Below are positions 1 to 13,049 of a DNA stretch of 64,000 bases, piece after piece (position 1 is the stretch's first letter; each line of letters starts with the position of its first letter). Below the pieces are notes generated by a model. It was not told the origin of the DNA and made no database searches. It saw only the letters and a program-made list of their open reading frames with translations. This DNA comes from Berberis thunbergii. Taxonomy: Eukaryota; Streptophyta; Magnoliopsida; Ranunculales; Berberidaceae. The DNA lies in contig QNQO01010667.1 of the NCBI GenBank assembly GCA_003290165.1, forward strand, positions 62,001 to 126,000, given 5' to 3'. The translations under genes were made by a program, and so were the position numbers.

Positions 1-2216
1 CAAAATGCCACTGTTCCAAGTATACTTGAGTTCATAATGTGAATTGATATAACTCAATAAGGGACATCACTTTATTGTCTCATAGCATACCTTACACCAA
101 CACGAAGCTCCCCATTTTCACTCCTGAGAAGTGGAAACCACATGTTAGATATGTTAGCAAGCATTGACGCATTTTTAAATAATGAAGTTCAGAATAAAGT
201 TCATAAGAAGGCAAAAGTATCATTGAACAACTAGCATTTTAGAGCTCGCAAAGACACTCAAATCACTTTGGAGCAAGTGTCTCCTTGGTTGACCTCAAAC
301 GTAGAAACCATTTGCATTTTTATAAACATGAAAATCTGAATTTCATTCCATATCGTCATGATGACTTGGGGAAAAACCACACTAGCATAATTCCACATAG
401 TCATTACTAACAAAACGATCCTCATATTCATTGAAATTATTCAAAAGTTGCTCATTGTGTTTGTAGAGAAGATCAAAGGAAGGGCCTTGATTAACGTTGA
501 CATTTAAAGACCTCCTCTATGTTGTTGCTGCAAGTGTTGGACATTAGCACCTTGAGCAGATCTAATCTGCTCCATTTAACAATGTAATTAGTTGGAACTC
601 TTTCAATGAAAGTCCTATGTAATCATAAAACCTTATGAACTGATTTGAGCACACACCATACTTCTCTAGGAGATGGTCTATCAATGGTACCACTCTAACA
701 ATCCTTAAGTTCAAGATCTGAACGGACACAAACCGAGTTGAGCAAACATCCAAGTCATCTTCATCTCTCATCTCAGTCAGCCAACATCTTCATCAATCGC
801 CCAAGTTGTCGAATCATCTGACACAATAGGCGATTTGTCCAGCGCCCATACATACTCAACACCCTCCATTGGCAGCCTCGAAATCATTAACGAAGTTGAG
901 TGTGAAGATTGATCAATATATAAACATTAAATTGCAACCCCAAATCAAATTTTTTGTGAGAGATGATTATCAAATCAAGTCCAAATTGAACCCAAATCAA
1001 TAATAAATGAAGTTGAGTTTGGATCGCGTTTGAAGTTGACTAAACTCAAATCCAAATCCAAATCCTGAGAAATGGTAGTAGATTAGGGGCTTGTTGGGTA
1101 GTATTGGAGATGGTTAGCGAAATCGATTTAGGGTTGCAGAAGTTGGAGAGGCGAATCGAAACAAAAACTTGCATAGGGTTTTGCAGATATGTAATTGTTT
1201 GTTACAAAGAGAGAAAAAAAGTTGAGTTAGAGAAGACACTTGAGCAAAAAAATATAAGGGTATCTTGGTGATATAAAGAAAATATGATTTGGTCAAATCC
1301 TTAGACGCACGTGAAAGGGAGTTTTAAGTAGACGTCTTATTCTTTGGACTACAAACTATGTCGGCCCAACATGCAAGAGCTTTGGAATTATTTTCTAATA
1401 AATTAATAAAAAAAGAGTAGCTGATTGTGCATAAAACTATGCTTAAGTGGCATGATGGTCAACGTAGGTACAACATGTAGTTGGTACATGAGGGATCCAA
1501 ACAGGTAACCTGCACCAGGTGAAGAAAGGTGGTACACTATGTGAGCAACATGTGGCAAACAAAAACATTGTAGACAAAAGGAGGAGAAAAAATAGGTTAG
1601 CTGAGACCAAGGAGAGGTGGCGGTTTCTAGCATAATTGTATACCGATGACGCAGTGTCGCTAGCATGTCAGGATGACAATCTAATAATGACACATAACCC
1701 ACAACAATTTTATGCAGTTGGGTTTTGCTGCCTGATTTACTGCCTTGGGGAAGGGGAGGGGGCGAAAATTCCTCCTATAGCAAAACGCAGGCTGCCTAGA
1801 ATTTCTGCATAACCAAACATCAACATAATTCACTTGTAGGTTTTTCATTGTTATACACCATGACAAATTCACTTTTTCGGAGATGATATGCACCCTGAGT
1901 TCTAAGACACAGATGAAATAAATACCTACCATCCACTTGTAGGTTCAGGTTGTTTAGAACTTGTACTTACATACTATAAATGCACCGTGCCTACTATCAC
2001 CAACGGTTCAACATTAACTTCATGCATAGAAAGATGCAAAAAAAAAAAAAAAAAAATGACTAATAAAGGAATTGATGCCGAAAGTGAATCATAGAAAAAA
2101 CACAAAAAGAGATTTGGGTAGTGGTTAGGTGATTGATCAAAGAGGAGAAATCTCTGTTACAGAGATTAAGGAGAAATGGAGAGAGGTTTGTTGCAGAACT
2201 TGAGTTTGATCTAATC
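1..2216. other. Non-genic stretch, nothing recognised
   Basis: I see no recognisable gene, RNA or transposon end here. A minus-strand open frame at 562-771 (69 aa) is preceded by a Gln-rich stretch but matches no family I know. A run of about 19 A residues begins near 2039. The rest is AT-rich, with short interrupted frames only. Confidence 0.4.
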
Positions 2217-2224
2217 GAGACAGA

Positions 2225-3194
2225 TAGGGGTGGACTCAGGATTTTAGTCGAGAGGGGGTGAAATGGAAGATATTTATTAGTTGATAATAGTAGTTATCTA
2301 TGGTAAAGCCAAATTTTTTTTCTACCGAAGCTAGTAACTAATAAAAAAAAATTCAACAATAAAAAATACAATGCATATATCAAATTGGATCCAAGTGTAA
2401 TCCATTTTAAGCCAAAATAAGGTCACTATTAATAACCTTAGCAAAGAGCAAAAAAACATAATAACTAGAATATATAACTAAATGACAAAAGAGTTTGTCT
2501 AGGCAGCCAGACTTTAAAGCCATTTTTTAACCAAGCTAAAGCATTTTTACACCTTTACCCATTCTCTTTAAAATACAACCACAAACATTATCTATAGAAG
2601 GGATAGAAGTGTAAAAAACTTAAAACCTAACCAAAAAGTGGTTTGGCTGTTTAGAATTGAGAATCACAAAATAATTAGGATAAGTTATATGTGAAGCTAA
2701 AAAAAATTGAAATTTGTGAACCTAATATGATCATAATACAATTTCAAAGAAAAAATAGTTTATATGAGACTCAAATTTTATACGAATTGGCTGATGGTAT
2801 ATATTTTCATTGAACTCTATCGTTAATATTTTAGATATTAATTTTAAATATTTTTTTGTTAGAGGTTTTATATTACTTGCGAAAAAAATTCATTTATTTA
2901 ATGTTAATAAATTTTTATTAAACTAAACATTTTTTAATGTTTGTAATTACTAATAAAATCGCATTTAAATAAAATAAAATAAAATAAAATGCACTTGAAA
3001 AGTTTTTGACTCAGGTATTTTACAAAAAACAATAAACCTCCAACCACTACACCAACAAAGACGTGTTTGATCATTTGCATAAATAATTGTCATATTGTAT
3101 TCTACATTATATAATCGATTTTTTTAAAACTAAAATATATAAACTAAAAATATTTTAAAAGTTGAGGGAGCGGCCCTTAGTAGGTCCGCCCATG
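2225..3194. mobile_element. hAT-type non-autonomous element with 8-bp TSD
   Basis: The 8-bp direct repeat GAGACAGA at 2217-2224 and 3195-3202 brackets a 970-bp AT-rich segment. Its ends are imperfect inverted repeats: the left end reads TAGGGGTGGACTC and the reverse complement of the right end reads CATGGGCGGACCT. An 8-bp duplication with a short GGGxGGAC-containing terminal repeat is the hAT superfamily signature. There is no transposase frame inside, so it would need a transposase from elsewhere. It lies downstream of the DUF4057 gene. Confidence 0.75.
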
Positions 3195-3202
3195 GAGACA
3201 GA

Positions 3203-4392
3203 GATAGAACGCATTAATGTTTCATGTTAAAATAATAATAAATAAATGAACTAAACTTTGATTGGTAGTCACGAGCAAGGACAATGATTTCGTTTTTTTA
3301 GTTAATTTCGATTTCCTGATTTTAAGAATTATTTTGATAGGTAAAGAAAAACGTAAAAAAATTCGAGGATTAATGAAATATAGGATATATTAAATATGTG
3401 AAAAATAATATGCAAGTAAATAAATGTATTAAACACATTAAATGAAATTAAAATACCTATAAGAAAACCAATAGTTTAAAAATCAATATACAAGTAGAAG
3501 TGATAATAAGAAAATTACGCAGTTATTTCAAAAATTAATAAATAATTAGAATATATGATACTTAGAAGAAAAGAAAAGGTCAAAATTTACCAAAAAAAAA
3601 AATCTCAAAAATTTTCAAAAAATGTAAATTTTAACAGATGGTTTTTGTACTTATACAAAAAAAAAAAATGAAATTTGCAAAGAAAAAAAAAAAAAAACCC
3701 CAAATTTTTTGTTTCGCTCTTTTTCTTTTCATAATTTCAAAAAAATGAAAAATTCGGCAAAATTTCATTTCACGAGCAGGGTAGTTTTTAACAGGGTCAT
3801 AAACTCCTAATCAGGCAGCAAAAACAGATATTGGGCCCAGTTTCTGTAAATAAATGGGTAATGGGTTCATTTTAACTTCACCCACGACCTAAAAAATCTC
3901 ACGGCCAGCCCAGTGAACTGATACTACTCCAGAATAATTTATCCCTTTCTGACTGGGAAGAACCTGAGATTCTGGTACTATTAATTTCGCATGAGAAGAT
4001 TCAGTGCCATTATTAGAACAATGCAGAATGCAGCAGTCGTGGTGAGACTATATGGTATAACGGATGACGAAGTTACTCCATCAAATGGAAATTTACCAGA
4101 TATTCAGGTTAGCTATCACAACAATCGTGCAGGTTGATGGCACTAACCTCAACAATGATATGGTAAGCAGCAGCAGAAAGTCATTAACCATATAGTAAAT
4201 AAAGGACAACAATTTCACATGTATACATAGACGAAGAATCATCACACAAGTCAACACCAAGAATGAACACAGAGGTCCATCATCAAAAGCATTCCCCCTA
4301 GATTCCCACTAATAAAAATTATAACAAATAAACAAATTTTAAAACAGAAAGGCATGTCAATATAGATTGAACTATTGTAATGGGGAGTAAAG
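3203..4392. other. AT-rich 3' flank of the DUF4057 gene
   Basis: No gene is recognised. 3290-3790 is very AT-rich with several poly-A runs. The part nearest 4392 must include the 3' untranslated region of the minus-strand DUF4057 gene, but I could not fix a polyadenylation site. Confidence 0.4.
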
Positions 4393-7300
4393 TCAAACCA
4401 AGGCAATGCTACTCTCACCACCCGGGGGTTTACGAACACCACCAAGGTGATCTCTGGACACTGCTTTTCCATCAGCAAAAATGTCGCTGCCACTCATTTC
4501 ATTTCGCTTTGCCATGCTAAGTGGTTTTTCCGTTGACCCTGGAGGAACATCTGCTTTGAAGATATCGTTGCCCGTAAGCTCCTGGAACTTCTGATTAGGT
4601 ATTTTCTTAGCTGTCTTGACTGGAGTTTCCTCACCAAACATGATATCACCCTGATCACACAGTCAGCAGTTAAGATTTTAATATAAAAAACAAATCTACC
4701 TTGAATAAATGAGTTAGTGTCAATGGTAAAACTCAGGTAAATGCTTAACACTTAGTGTGCTAGTACGTGCTTGTATGAGCTTATTTATTTCTTTTGGTTA
4801 TGGTTCAAATACTCTTTAATGTCCCTACTGCCACACTTAGTCAAATTAAGTGCTACATTAATAGAGACTTCAACAGACTTTCTTACATTTTGTTCTGAAG
4901 GTTCACCAAGGTGTATACTTCCTTTCAGTTCAAGGTTGCGTGCATCCAACGGCCGAGGTGTAATCTCTGGAGGGGGGCCAAAGATATCGTGCCCGCTAAG
5001 CTCCTGGCACTTTGCTTGTGATAGTTGTTTCTTCAATTTGTCTTCAGACTCACTTTCCAGTGAGCCACTTAGTTCTCTCTGCTTTGCAACCTCAGGTAGA
5101 GAGGTTGGTTTCTTGGGGGAAACATCCTCTACAGTACTGAATGAGATCTGGCTGATCCCACTGAGTGCTTGCTGAATCCCAATTATTTTACATGTCAGTT
5201 AAAATTGCTTACATGAATAAATGAAAACACAATATAAACGAAAACCTGAGGAGACATTGAATATATTGACCACCCAAAAAAACTAAACAAATACCTGGTA
5301 AATACGTAGACCTGTTTTATTCATAGTCTGACTGGAACTGCCCGCTTCTTCTGCACCATGTTCATCATCATCTTTGAAGATACCACTACCAGTCATCTCC
5401 TTTAGTTTGTGACCAGAACATGGTTTCCTGAAATTTTCAAGAAAAAATAAGTTAATAAACAAAATGGACAGAAATGAAATCAGCCAATGTGCTACCCCAA
5501 CTGATAAGACTTGTTGCTCATGGAATCACAAGTCACAAGTCTAGGCATTTAATGTAATAACTATTAGCAAAAGAAAAGGTTCTTCTCCAAGAAATAAGAT
5601 TACTTTATGGCATTCAATTTAACGGATAGTAATGGCTAAGTAGTCGCCAATGACATGTCTATTTATCTTTATAATAATGACTGTTTACTTCCAAAAACTT
5701 CGGTGCTATTAGACACTAAGACACTCGGAAACTCGTGAGGCACTCCCACTGGACACTCCATGCTTAGGTCATCAACTTTTTCACATCTCTTTCAAAAGTT
5801 TTAATTCTTGACAAATTGTTACAAGCATATTGTGAAAATTTAGTAGTACAAGGGTAACAATATGAACCGACAAGTAGAAGAATATGATTAATAGTATAAA
5901 ACTTGTTGCTGGAAAAGTAAATAATCTTATAATGTACAAGTGTGCCCCGTATTGTATTTTTTGGTTGACGTGCCCAACACTTTGTATCCATGTTGAACAC
6001 TGACACATTTCCCATGTCAGTCATCTAGCTATTTGTACAGTGATGACGTTTCTTCTACCACAATCTGTCACTGACCATCAACTTACATATTAATTATAAT
6101 AATGATTTCCAGGGGAAACATATTGATTTTAATAAGTCATATCCATCTCTGTAAATTCTCATTCCTCAATTCATCATACAAGAATCTTGACTATTTTTCG
6201 ATTACACCCAAGTCCTTTTAAGGATGACCTTGTCTGAGATTCTGATAAAATAGGTAATTTTATTGTCAAATCTACTTCTAAATCCTTACCAACAAATTTG
6301 GAATATCCATCTTCCAAGTTTGGAACAGTTTGTGTCTTGCATGTTGCATCAACTCTTTTTTTGTCTTTTTTCAAAATGACTTTCCATGAACATGCTCTCT
6401 ACTGCTAGAGCATCTCAGCCTTTACAAAAATTTAGGAGGAAATCGGATGTTTTTATAAATCCTTCTATAAATTTTGCCAAAACAACTCTCCAACGGGATG
6501 TATAACTTTGTACTTATGGCCAAATTGTATAGCACAATGGATAATGCGAACAGCCAATGAGAGGCCGTACGACCTTTCAGATGTTCTGAAAGCCTCGAAA
6601 TTCCTTAGAGTTGAGTCCCTCCCCCTCTTGTGCCAATTCTTAAAATAGAAACCAAATGGGTTTCTTATTCCAAAAGGCATGGCATGGTGGTCTACTTTCT
6701 AATTATCTTTAACAACCTTTGCACTAAATATGTTTGATAATCCAGTGTCTACCTTTAGGGAAGTGTTGAAGGATCTTGAAATTGATGACAAAAAATTGTC
6801 CAGGGAAGAACATAAGTTCTAATACACAAAAAGCACACAAGCAATTTGCATGGTTTGACAGTTTTGCCTATGTTCACTGCAAGAGATGATTGCTTCAATA
6901 AATGAGTAGTTGAATATTGCAAATTTGCAATATACATTCTTTTTATTCTCAGATGCACTCAGCTAAGCTTCTAGAGAAAAGTGTCCTTTACAAATCGGTC
7001 CAATCCCATAGCAAATCAAAATTTTGGTTTTCTCTAGTTTGCTTTCTTCAAAACTTTTGGAGAGAGGCCTTTATTATCTTTCCAGTCCTATAACTACTAT
7101 TTCCAACTTCCCTCAACCATAATCATCCAACAAATTGTCCCACAAACTTTAGGCTTTGAAGATTATATGGGTGAAAGTTATTTATTTGGTTAGTTGCAGA
7201 TATTGTGTTTCAAAAACTTTGCATTGTTTCATAAATGCTTAACTAATGGGAAGTAGGGGTGGGCATTCCATCCCGCGATCCCGTTCCCGTCCCGTCCCGA

Positions 7301-10300
7301 TTTTTTCGGGACTTAATGGGATTGAATAATTTCATCCCGATCCCGTCCCGTCCCGATCTAGATGGGATGGGATGGAGATTTTCAATCCCGCCAATCCCGT
7401 CCCGTGCCGAACTAATTAATTAATATTAATTATTAATATTTTTAGTTCATAGTTAGTGTGCCAATACCCATTTCTTGTTAAAAGTTTGTTAGGGTGCCAA
7501 TACCCATTTCATAGTTAGTGTGACAATACCCATTTCTGTACATTTCATTGAACACTATTTTTTGTTAGTGTGCCAATACACATTTTTTGTTAAAAGCTCA
7601 AGTTGAGAGGAAAGACACAAGTACAAATTATCAAAACCAGACAAAAAAAAAATTGGGATCATTACAAAGATCACGAACATAGAAAACTGCAAAAATGAAG
7701 CATCTAGCTGAATCATAAATTCACGTTCACTGAATACTGGAAATTCATTCAACAGAATATTTTAATTGCCTATAGTAGCATATAGACATGTAGAAAATTT
7801 CATCGTTCTTAATTTCCAGCATTGAATTACTTAACATGATTTGCCTTAAAGTAGACTCAAGACTATTCCAGCCAGGCTCAAGACTTTCAGATTAGCACGC
7901 TGATCCCGTCCCGTCCCGAACCCGTTTGGGATGGGACGATGTCGGGATGAGGTTTTTCCCAGTGTATTTAAGGCGTTGAGGCGGGGGAGAGGCGGATGAG
8001 CTTGAAAACGCCTCAGAGGCGAGGCGGACGCCTCACTTCACTGAGGCGGTTTTTAACATTTTTTAAAGATATTTTATTATAATAAATTGAAACACATTTA
8101 GATAAGTAATATTCATCATCATTTTGATAACTTGCATATGCCAATATGTACAAAAAGTCATTCAATTATTTAGAATTGAAATGAAAACATAATAAAGCTG
8201 CATCGCATAGCAAAAAGATGCACTACATAAGTGTACTTAACTTGCCTATCCATTAAATCACTAAAAAAGAAACAAACAAGAAAAACATCAAAGCATAATG
8301 TAAACTAGTTCATCAACTTCTCATTGGTTTAACTTTAGAAATTTGAAACAGTGTTTGAAAAATTAATGGTTGAATTTGAAACAGTATTTGGAAAATTGCA
8401 ATTTAGTGAGGCGTCGCCCAGCAGGTCTCATTGGTTTAACTTTGAAAGTTTGCACCAAATTTTGATCCATATACTAAAATATTATGATCTATACACTGAA
8501 ATATTATTTATTATTGTTTATTGTAAAAAAAAAAATGCAGCAGAACAAATCATATAAAAAACACATAACAAATCTTTAAAAAATGGAGTAGAACCGATGA
8601 TATAAAAAAGAGTAGAACAAATCATTAAAAAAAAAGCTGCAAAACAGATCATATAAAAAACACAGGAAGGAGAGGGAAGAAGAAGAGGAAGGAGGAAGAA
8701 GAAGAGAGAAAACATCCTGATATGAAAGAGGCAACACCTAATTTGAAGAGGAGGAACCTGATTAGAAGGAGAAGAACACACACACAACAACAATAGCCCC
8801 CAAGGTGTCGTTCTCTTGTCTAAAACTCTAAATACCCCCCTCTTAACCTTAAAAGATAAGTGGGCTGCAATAGACTTTTGGTTTTTAAGCTGTAAATGGG
8901 CTGAGGCGGTCCGAGGCGGACGCCTCACTTCACCGCTCCGCTTCGCATCATTTTGAGGCGGTTTTTTGCCAAAACGCCTCGAGGCGCGCCTAGGCGTCCG
9001 CCTTAACAACACTGGTTTTTCCCATCCCGATCCCGTATGAACGGGATGGGATAGGGATGGGTATATCTCGTCCCATCCCATCCCGTGCCCACCCCTAATG
9101 GGAAGGTCAAAAAGTGACCCAACAATCCCACAAATCTCCACCTTGTAAAAATTCTTACACCAGATTGCAATTATTACTTCTTCAATTTCACTTACAATGT
9201 CTACAGATATTTTTACATTGGGATCTTATGTCAAAGGTTATGTGGATTCTAACTATGGGGGTCGCTTGGAAAAGTGGAGGCCCACTGCAACATGTCACTT
9301 TTGTTGTGGTGGTCTAGTAACATAACAGTCTATGATATGCACTTCAAAACAAATAATAAAATCATAACGGTCCATGAGCATTACACGATAGAAAAGGATA
9401 TATCGAGATATAACAGGTTTTAACTAACTACTTTTTAAAATATAGCTTTTTATAGTCCCACGAACTATAGCGATTATTTCTATTTTTTTCAAATCTCTAT
9501 AGTAAAGTTGGTTCCTTTAATGAGGAATTGAACTAAAGACTGACTTTTCTATGTGTTTTAATTTGGTTCGTGCAGTCATCAATTATGGGACAATTGAAAG
9601 TCACTCTTCGAAGAATCTTAAAAAAACACACGGGTACAAAAGGAGGGTAATTTTGAAGTTATCAATATAATTTAAGCATTTTAAACTCTTACATATTATA
9701 TAAAGAGTACCACAGGACTTATAATGTCATACAAACTACATATTGCATAAGAATCACTTATATAACAAAATTTTAATACTAAACTAAGGTTATAATTGTT
9801 AAAATGTACGAAAATTGAAATTGGCCTAATAAAAAATATAAATATTTTGGATTTCGAAAGAAATTTCAGTAACTCAAATACGAGAAATATTTCATGAAAT
9901 TTCGACATTTTTCGAGAAATCACATTCCTTGGGCCCGACACATAAGCCCACACCCCTAGGTCTTCTTCAACATCTCAACTGTTGCAGTTAGACAACAACA
10001 CCAACAACAGATTAGACAACAACAACAGTACAGATCGGACAAATGAACAACAAAACACAATAATACAGGTCAGTGTCTTGAATATCTTCTCCCTTTTTTT
10101 TTCTTCTTCTCTTATTTATTCTTTTTTCTTCTCTCTGCATCTGCGATCGCACAACACTGTGATCGCACTAGTCTCCCTTTTATCTTCTCTAATTTCTTCT
10201 TCTTTCAGCGTCTGCGAATGATCGGTCGAGTTTAGTTTTAAATTTTTTTTCATTATATAGATCAGTGGCGTTATAACACCGTTAAGGAAATGACTATTTT

Positions 10301-11541
10301 TCTCATAACGGTTGTTATATGTCGTTTTATCCCCCACTGTTATACATAAACGTTGAATGGTAGTAACATGACAGTCCCAACCCGTTATGAACAGACAACA
10401 ATTGAGTTGTATGCCAAACAGGTACAATATATAGCAGTGATAAAACTATCAATGGGTTTGTGGTTATAGGGTAGGGTCTAACTGGCAACATTGGAATTTC
10501 TCATGACATATGTAAACATTCATTGTAACTATGGGAAGAATCAAGTTCAACATGCACAAACAATGAATATTGATTATTTTTTTTCCTTGTGAGTGATATT
10601 ATAGACCCATAGAGCATACACAATAAGCAGGGGAGTTTGGCACTTAAAAAACATTTTACACATTGAATTTGGGGTGCAAAATTCTTTGACCCACAGTAAA
10701 TCTTCTTGCGCCATTTGAGATGACACCAGAAAGTGAAACACTTAAATTCAGGCCGAACTTTTTTCCCTCCTTGTCTTCTCTATTTGGTAGGTTCGGATGG
10801 ATGGCGCATTCGCAATACAAAATTTGACACTCCACTACTGTGGGTTGTTGGGTGATCAAATTTCCATATATTTGCTCCACCACCTGCTTAGTGTGGATGC
10901 TCTTAGGAGATTACTTGTATGAAAGTTAGTACTCAAGACAAATCTGATTAGCACAATCACTTTCGGTTGAGGGAAAATGTAACAGGAAGCCTATAAAAGG
11001 GCCTCTCTTGATGGGTGTTGAGGGAACTAGATCAACCATAAAAAACTATAAAAATGGAGAAATCTTCCGCTATGTTTTATATATGATAACTCAATTGAGA
11101 AACCAGAGCACAAAAGCAGGACATGTATACAAGACACCTCTTTTAAACAAAATTATCTCTTGCTTTTAACTCTCTACAGCAACAATAATGAAGAAATAAC
11201 AATATAATAAAAACTATTTCAGCAATGGTTTGAATAAAAGCATTTATGTTAGAGAGATGTAGCAACATTACCTCTTGAGCAAGGACTGGGCCTCTTCTTC
11301 AGTAAGTTGTCCTCCAAACAAAACTTTTCTAATACCATCAGATGGCTGCACAAATAAAAACCCAATAAGTAAATAGTAGTAGAATCACAAGTCTACAGTT
11401 AAAAAGTAAGTTTATTACCTGATGGATTCGAGTATTGGGACGTGAAGCAGAGTCGGTAGTGGGAGAAGGAGGATTTTCTGGCCAAGTGAGCAAATCTGCC
11501 GTTGAAGTGTGTGATTTCCTCACCGGACTTGCCCTCTCCAT
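4393..11541 (-). CDS. DUF4057 family protein (5 exons)
   Basis: The five exons read on the minus strand are 11541-11419, 11345-11272, 5427-5295, 5171-4857 and 4650-4393. They total 903 nt, a 300-aa protein plus stop. All junctions are GT-AG and the frame is continuous. The start is the ATG at 11541, giving the N-terminus MERASPVRKSHTSTADLLTW that is typical of the plant DUF4057 (PF13266) family. The C-terminus is VRKPPGGESSIALV, also typical. The protein carries repeated short modules of the form E-[LM]-[ST]-G-x-[GD]-I-F: EMTGSGIF in exon 3, ELSGHDIF in exon 4, ELTGNDIF and EMSGSDIF in exon 5. Between them are LFGG/MFGEE motifs resembling those of HN1/JUPITER-type small proteins. No membrane segment or signal peptide is visible. 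The molecular function is not established; some database entries carry the label N-lysine methyltransferase, but I see no SET domain. The exon 4 donor (AAT|GTAGCA) is the least certain boundary. Length and ends fit the family, so the gene is probably functional despite a 5.8-kb second intron. Confidence 0.93.
7254..9097. mobile_element. hAT-type element A (outer), TIR TAGGGGTGGGCA
   Basis: A perfect 12-bp terminal inverted repeat (TAGGGGTGGGCA at 7254-7265, its complement at 9086-9097) is flanked by a perfect 8-bp duplication, ATGGGAAG, at 7246-7253 and 9098-9105. This is the hAT signature. The subterminal DNA on both sides is made of many short CCCGTCCCGA-type repeats (7270-7410 and 7900-7950, resuming at 9023-9085), the kind of array hAT transposases bind. 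There is no transposase frame. It is interrupted by a second element at 7960-9014; without that insertion the element would be 781 bp plus one copy of the inner duplication. Confidence 0.9.
7960..9014. mobile_element. hAT-type element B nested inside element A
   Basis: The 8-bp duplication GTTTTTCC at 7952-7959 and 9015-9022 brackets a 1055-bp segment. The left end reads CAGTGTATTTAAGGCG and the complement of the right end reads CAGTGTTGTTAAGGCG. Both ends carry dense GAGGCGGACGCCTC-type subterminal palindromes (7977-8050 and 8900-9003). The terminus and repeats differ from element A, so this is a different hAT family that jumped into element A later. The interior (8050-8880) is AT-rich with purine-rich tracts. 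An open frame at 8518-9141 runs through both ends and is a chance reading. Confidence 0.88.
10272..10319. repeat. Short inverted repeat in intron 2
   Basis: TATAACACCGTTA (10272-10284) and TAACGGTTGTTATA (10306-10319) form an imperfect stem with a loop of about 21 bases. It is probably part of an old transposon end, but no partner end or target duplication was identified. Confidence 0.4.
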
Positions 11542-11800
11542 TCTTCTGATTTCGATTATCTTCTCAACAACTTTGCTATATATTGTTTCACTCTAAACAA
11601 TGAATGATCTTCTATTTTCTTCTTCTTTATTTAAAGTAAGTAAGAGGAGAAAAGAAGCAAAACCCAGAAATGGAAGAAGAAGAAGAAGAAGAAGAGTAAA
11701 GTAAAGATGAACTCAGACCCCCACTGGAATTCTCTGATCACCAATTCAGAATCTCTCTCTCTCTCGTCTCTTTCTTTTCCTTTGTTGGGGTTAATATATT
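11542..11800 (-). promoter_or_regulatory. 5' UTR / promoter region of the DUF4057 gene
   Basis: This lies just upstream of the ATG at 11541 on the minus strand. It contains a (GAA)n run at about 11678-11698 (CTT-rich in the sense of the gene) and a (CT)n run at about 11754-11769 (GA repeats in gene sense). Pyrimidine-rich or GA-rich tracts are common in plant 5' leaders and core promoters. No TATA box could be fixed with confidence. Confidence 0.45.
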
Positions 11801-13049
11801 AATAACGGATAACTTGGGTCATACTACAAACGGACTCACTCACCCACCTAATCTAATCTATTCCAATCAAATCTAAATTTGAATTTGGCTTTTCCTTCGT
11901 TGTCAACAACTGTACTGTTACAAAGTTGTATTACGAACCCACGTGTTTATCGCAAACTTTCGTTGCACAAACAACATATCTGTAGGGCCAAGATTAAGGG
12001 ATAGTCATGACATAGACAACTTACGGGTGCACCTGAAAGAATGATAGATAAAATAAAGCTGCCAGATTGAAGTAGCAGCCAAGTTACTCGGCCCACCCCC
12101 ATTTTGTGTGAAGAGAATGATGATGACTGTGGGCTAGCCCTGCCCCTGGGCAGGTGACGTCAGGTTAAAGGTAAAGCTCATGTGACCACAACCTTTTTAA
12201 ATCTCAAGCCCATCCATCCTTCTTTTCTCTGATAGTGGCATGGCATCAATCATGACCAAGTAGTGGATTTGAGTTGAATTGGGTGGGAACAAGGTACAAC
12301 CTTAATTTTGAGGCCAGCCCAATTAAATAATCACTTCCAACCTTTTAGTTTCGCAGTCAGCATTGTTGAATGAGTTAACACTGTCAATCCAAGTACGTTT
12401 TCATTTCAACTCTCGGAGCTCGTAAGTACATCTTTATCTTATGCTCGCAACTTTTTAACACCATTTGTTTTTCTGAAGCACATAAGAAGCACATCATCAC
12501 CTACTGAAGAACAACATTAATGTAAACCTTGAATCAAATTTTCTCTCACTCTCGACTAACGAACGAACAACTCTCTTCCCAAATTTGAATTTTTCTTCCC
12601 ATTCCCTTCCCAAGAACAGCTCTACTCTCAACTCGCTACTCCCTTGCCAGCTACTCTTTTTCTCTGATGGATACAAAACGAGGGTGTGAAGTTACAATTT
12701 GGTGTGCCATTTTATTTTCCGATTTGAGGGAGATTTGGTGTGCACTTTGGTTCGATTTTGTGTTACTGAAGTTGTGTGATTCATTGCATCTTCATCTTCC
12801 TAGTTTGTGTTCGATTGTGGTTATGGTGGTTCGGTTTTAACCAAACCCACAAACTCTGGTAATTTTGAACCCTTATCTCCATTGAACCCTAACTTTTGCT
12901 CTCATTTTGTGAGATTGGATTTGTTATCTCATTATGGCCAAAATGATGAACAGTCATACCTCATTTTTGTAATAAATTTAATTTATATTTTTTAAGAAAT
13001 ATTTAGATAATGGATTATTTATATAAGTTTTAATTGTATCTTTTTTTCA
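11801..13049. other. Intergenic stretch
   Basis: No gene is recognised. The part from 12540 to 13049 may be the leader of the plant-mobile-domain gene that follows: it is CT-rich around 12540-12670, then has ordinary AT-rich sequence. No transposon end was identified here. Confidence 0.35.

Larger units (their letters stand above)
5428..11271 (-). other. 5.84-kb intron 2 of the DUF4057 gene
   Basis: This intron lies between GT at 11271-11270 and AG at 5429-5428 on the minus strand. It is about 50 times longer than the other three introns (73, 123 and 206 bp). About 1.84 kb is accounted for by the nested hAT-type elements at 7254-9097. The remainder (5429-7245 and 9106-11270) has no recognised gene. 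Small open frames at 5764-6024, 6174-6374 and 10656-10883 match nothing I recognise. It includes a CT-rich stretch near 10085-10140. Confidence 0.85.

Noticed and set aside
8518..9141. 207-aa minus-strand open frame
   Set aside because: It runs across the end of hAT element B and most of the end of element A, and consists of low-complexity and terminal-repeat sequence. It is a chance frame.
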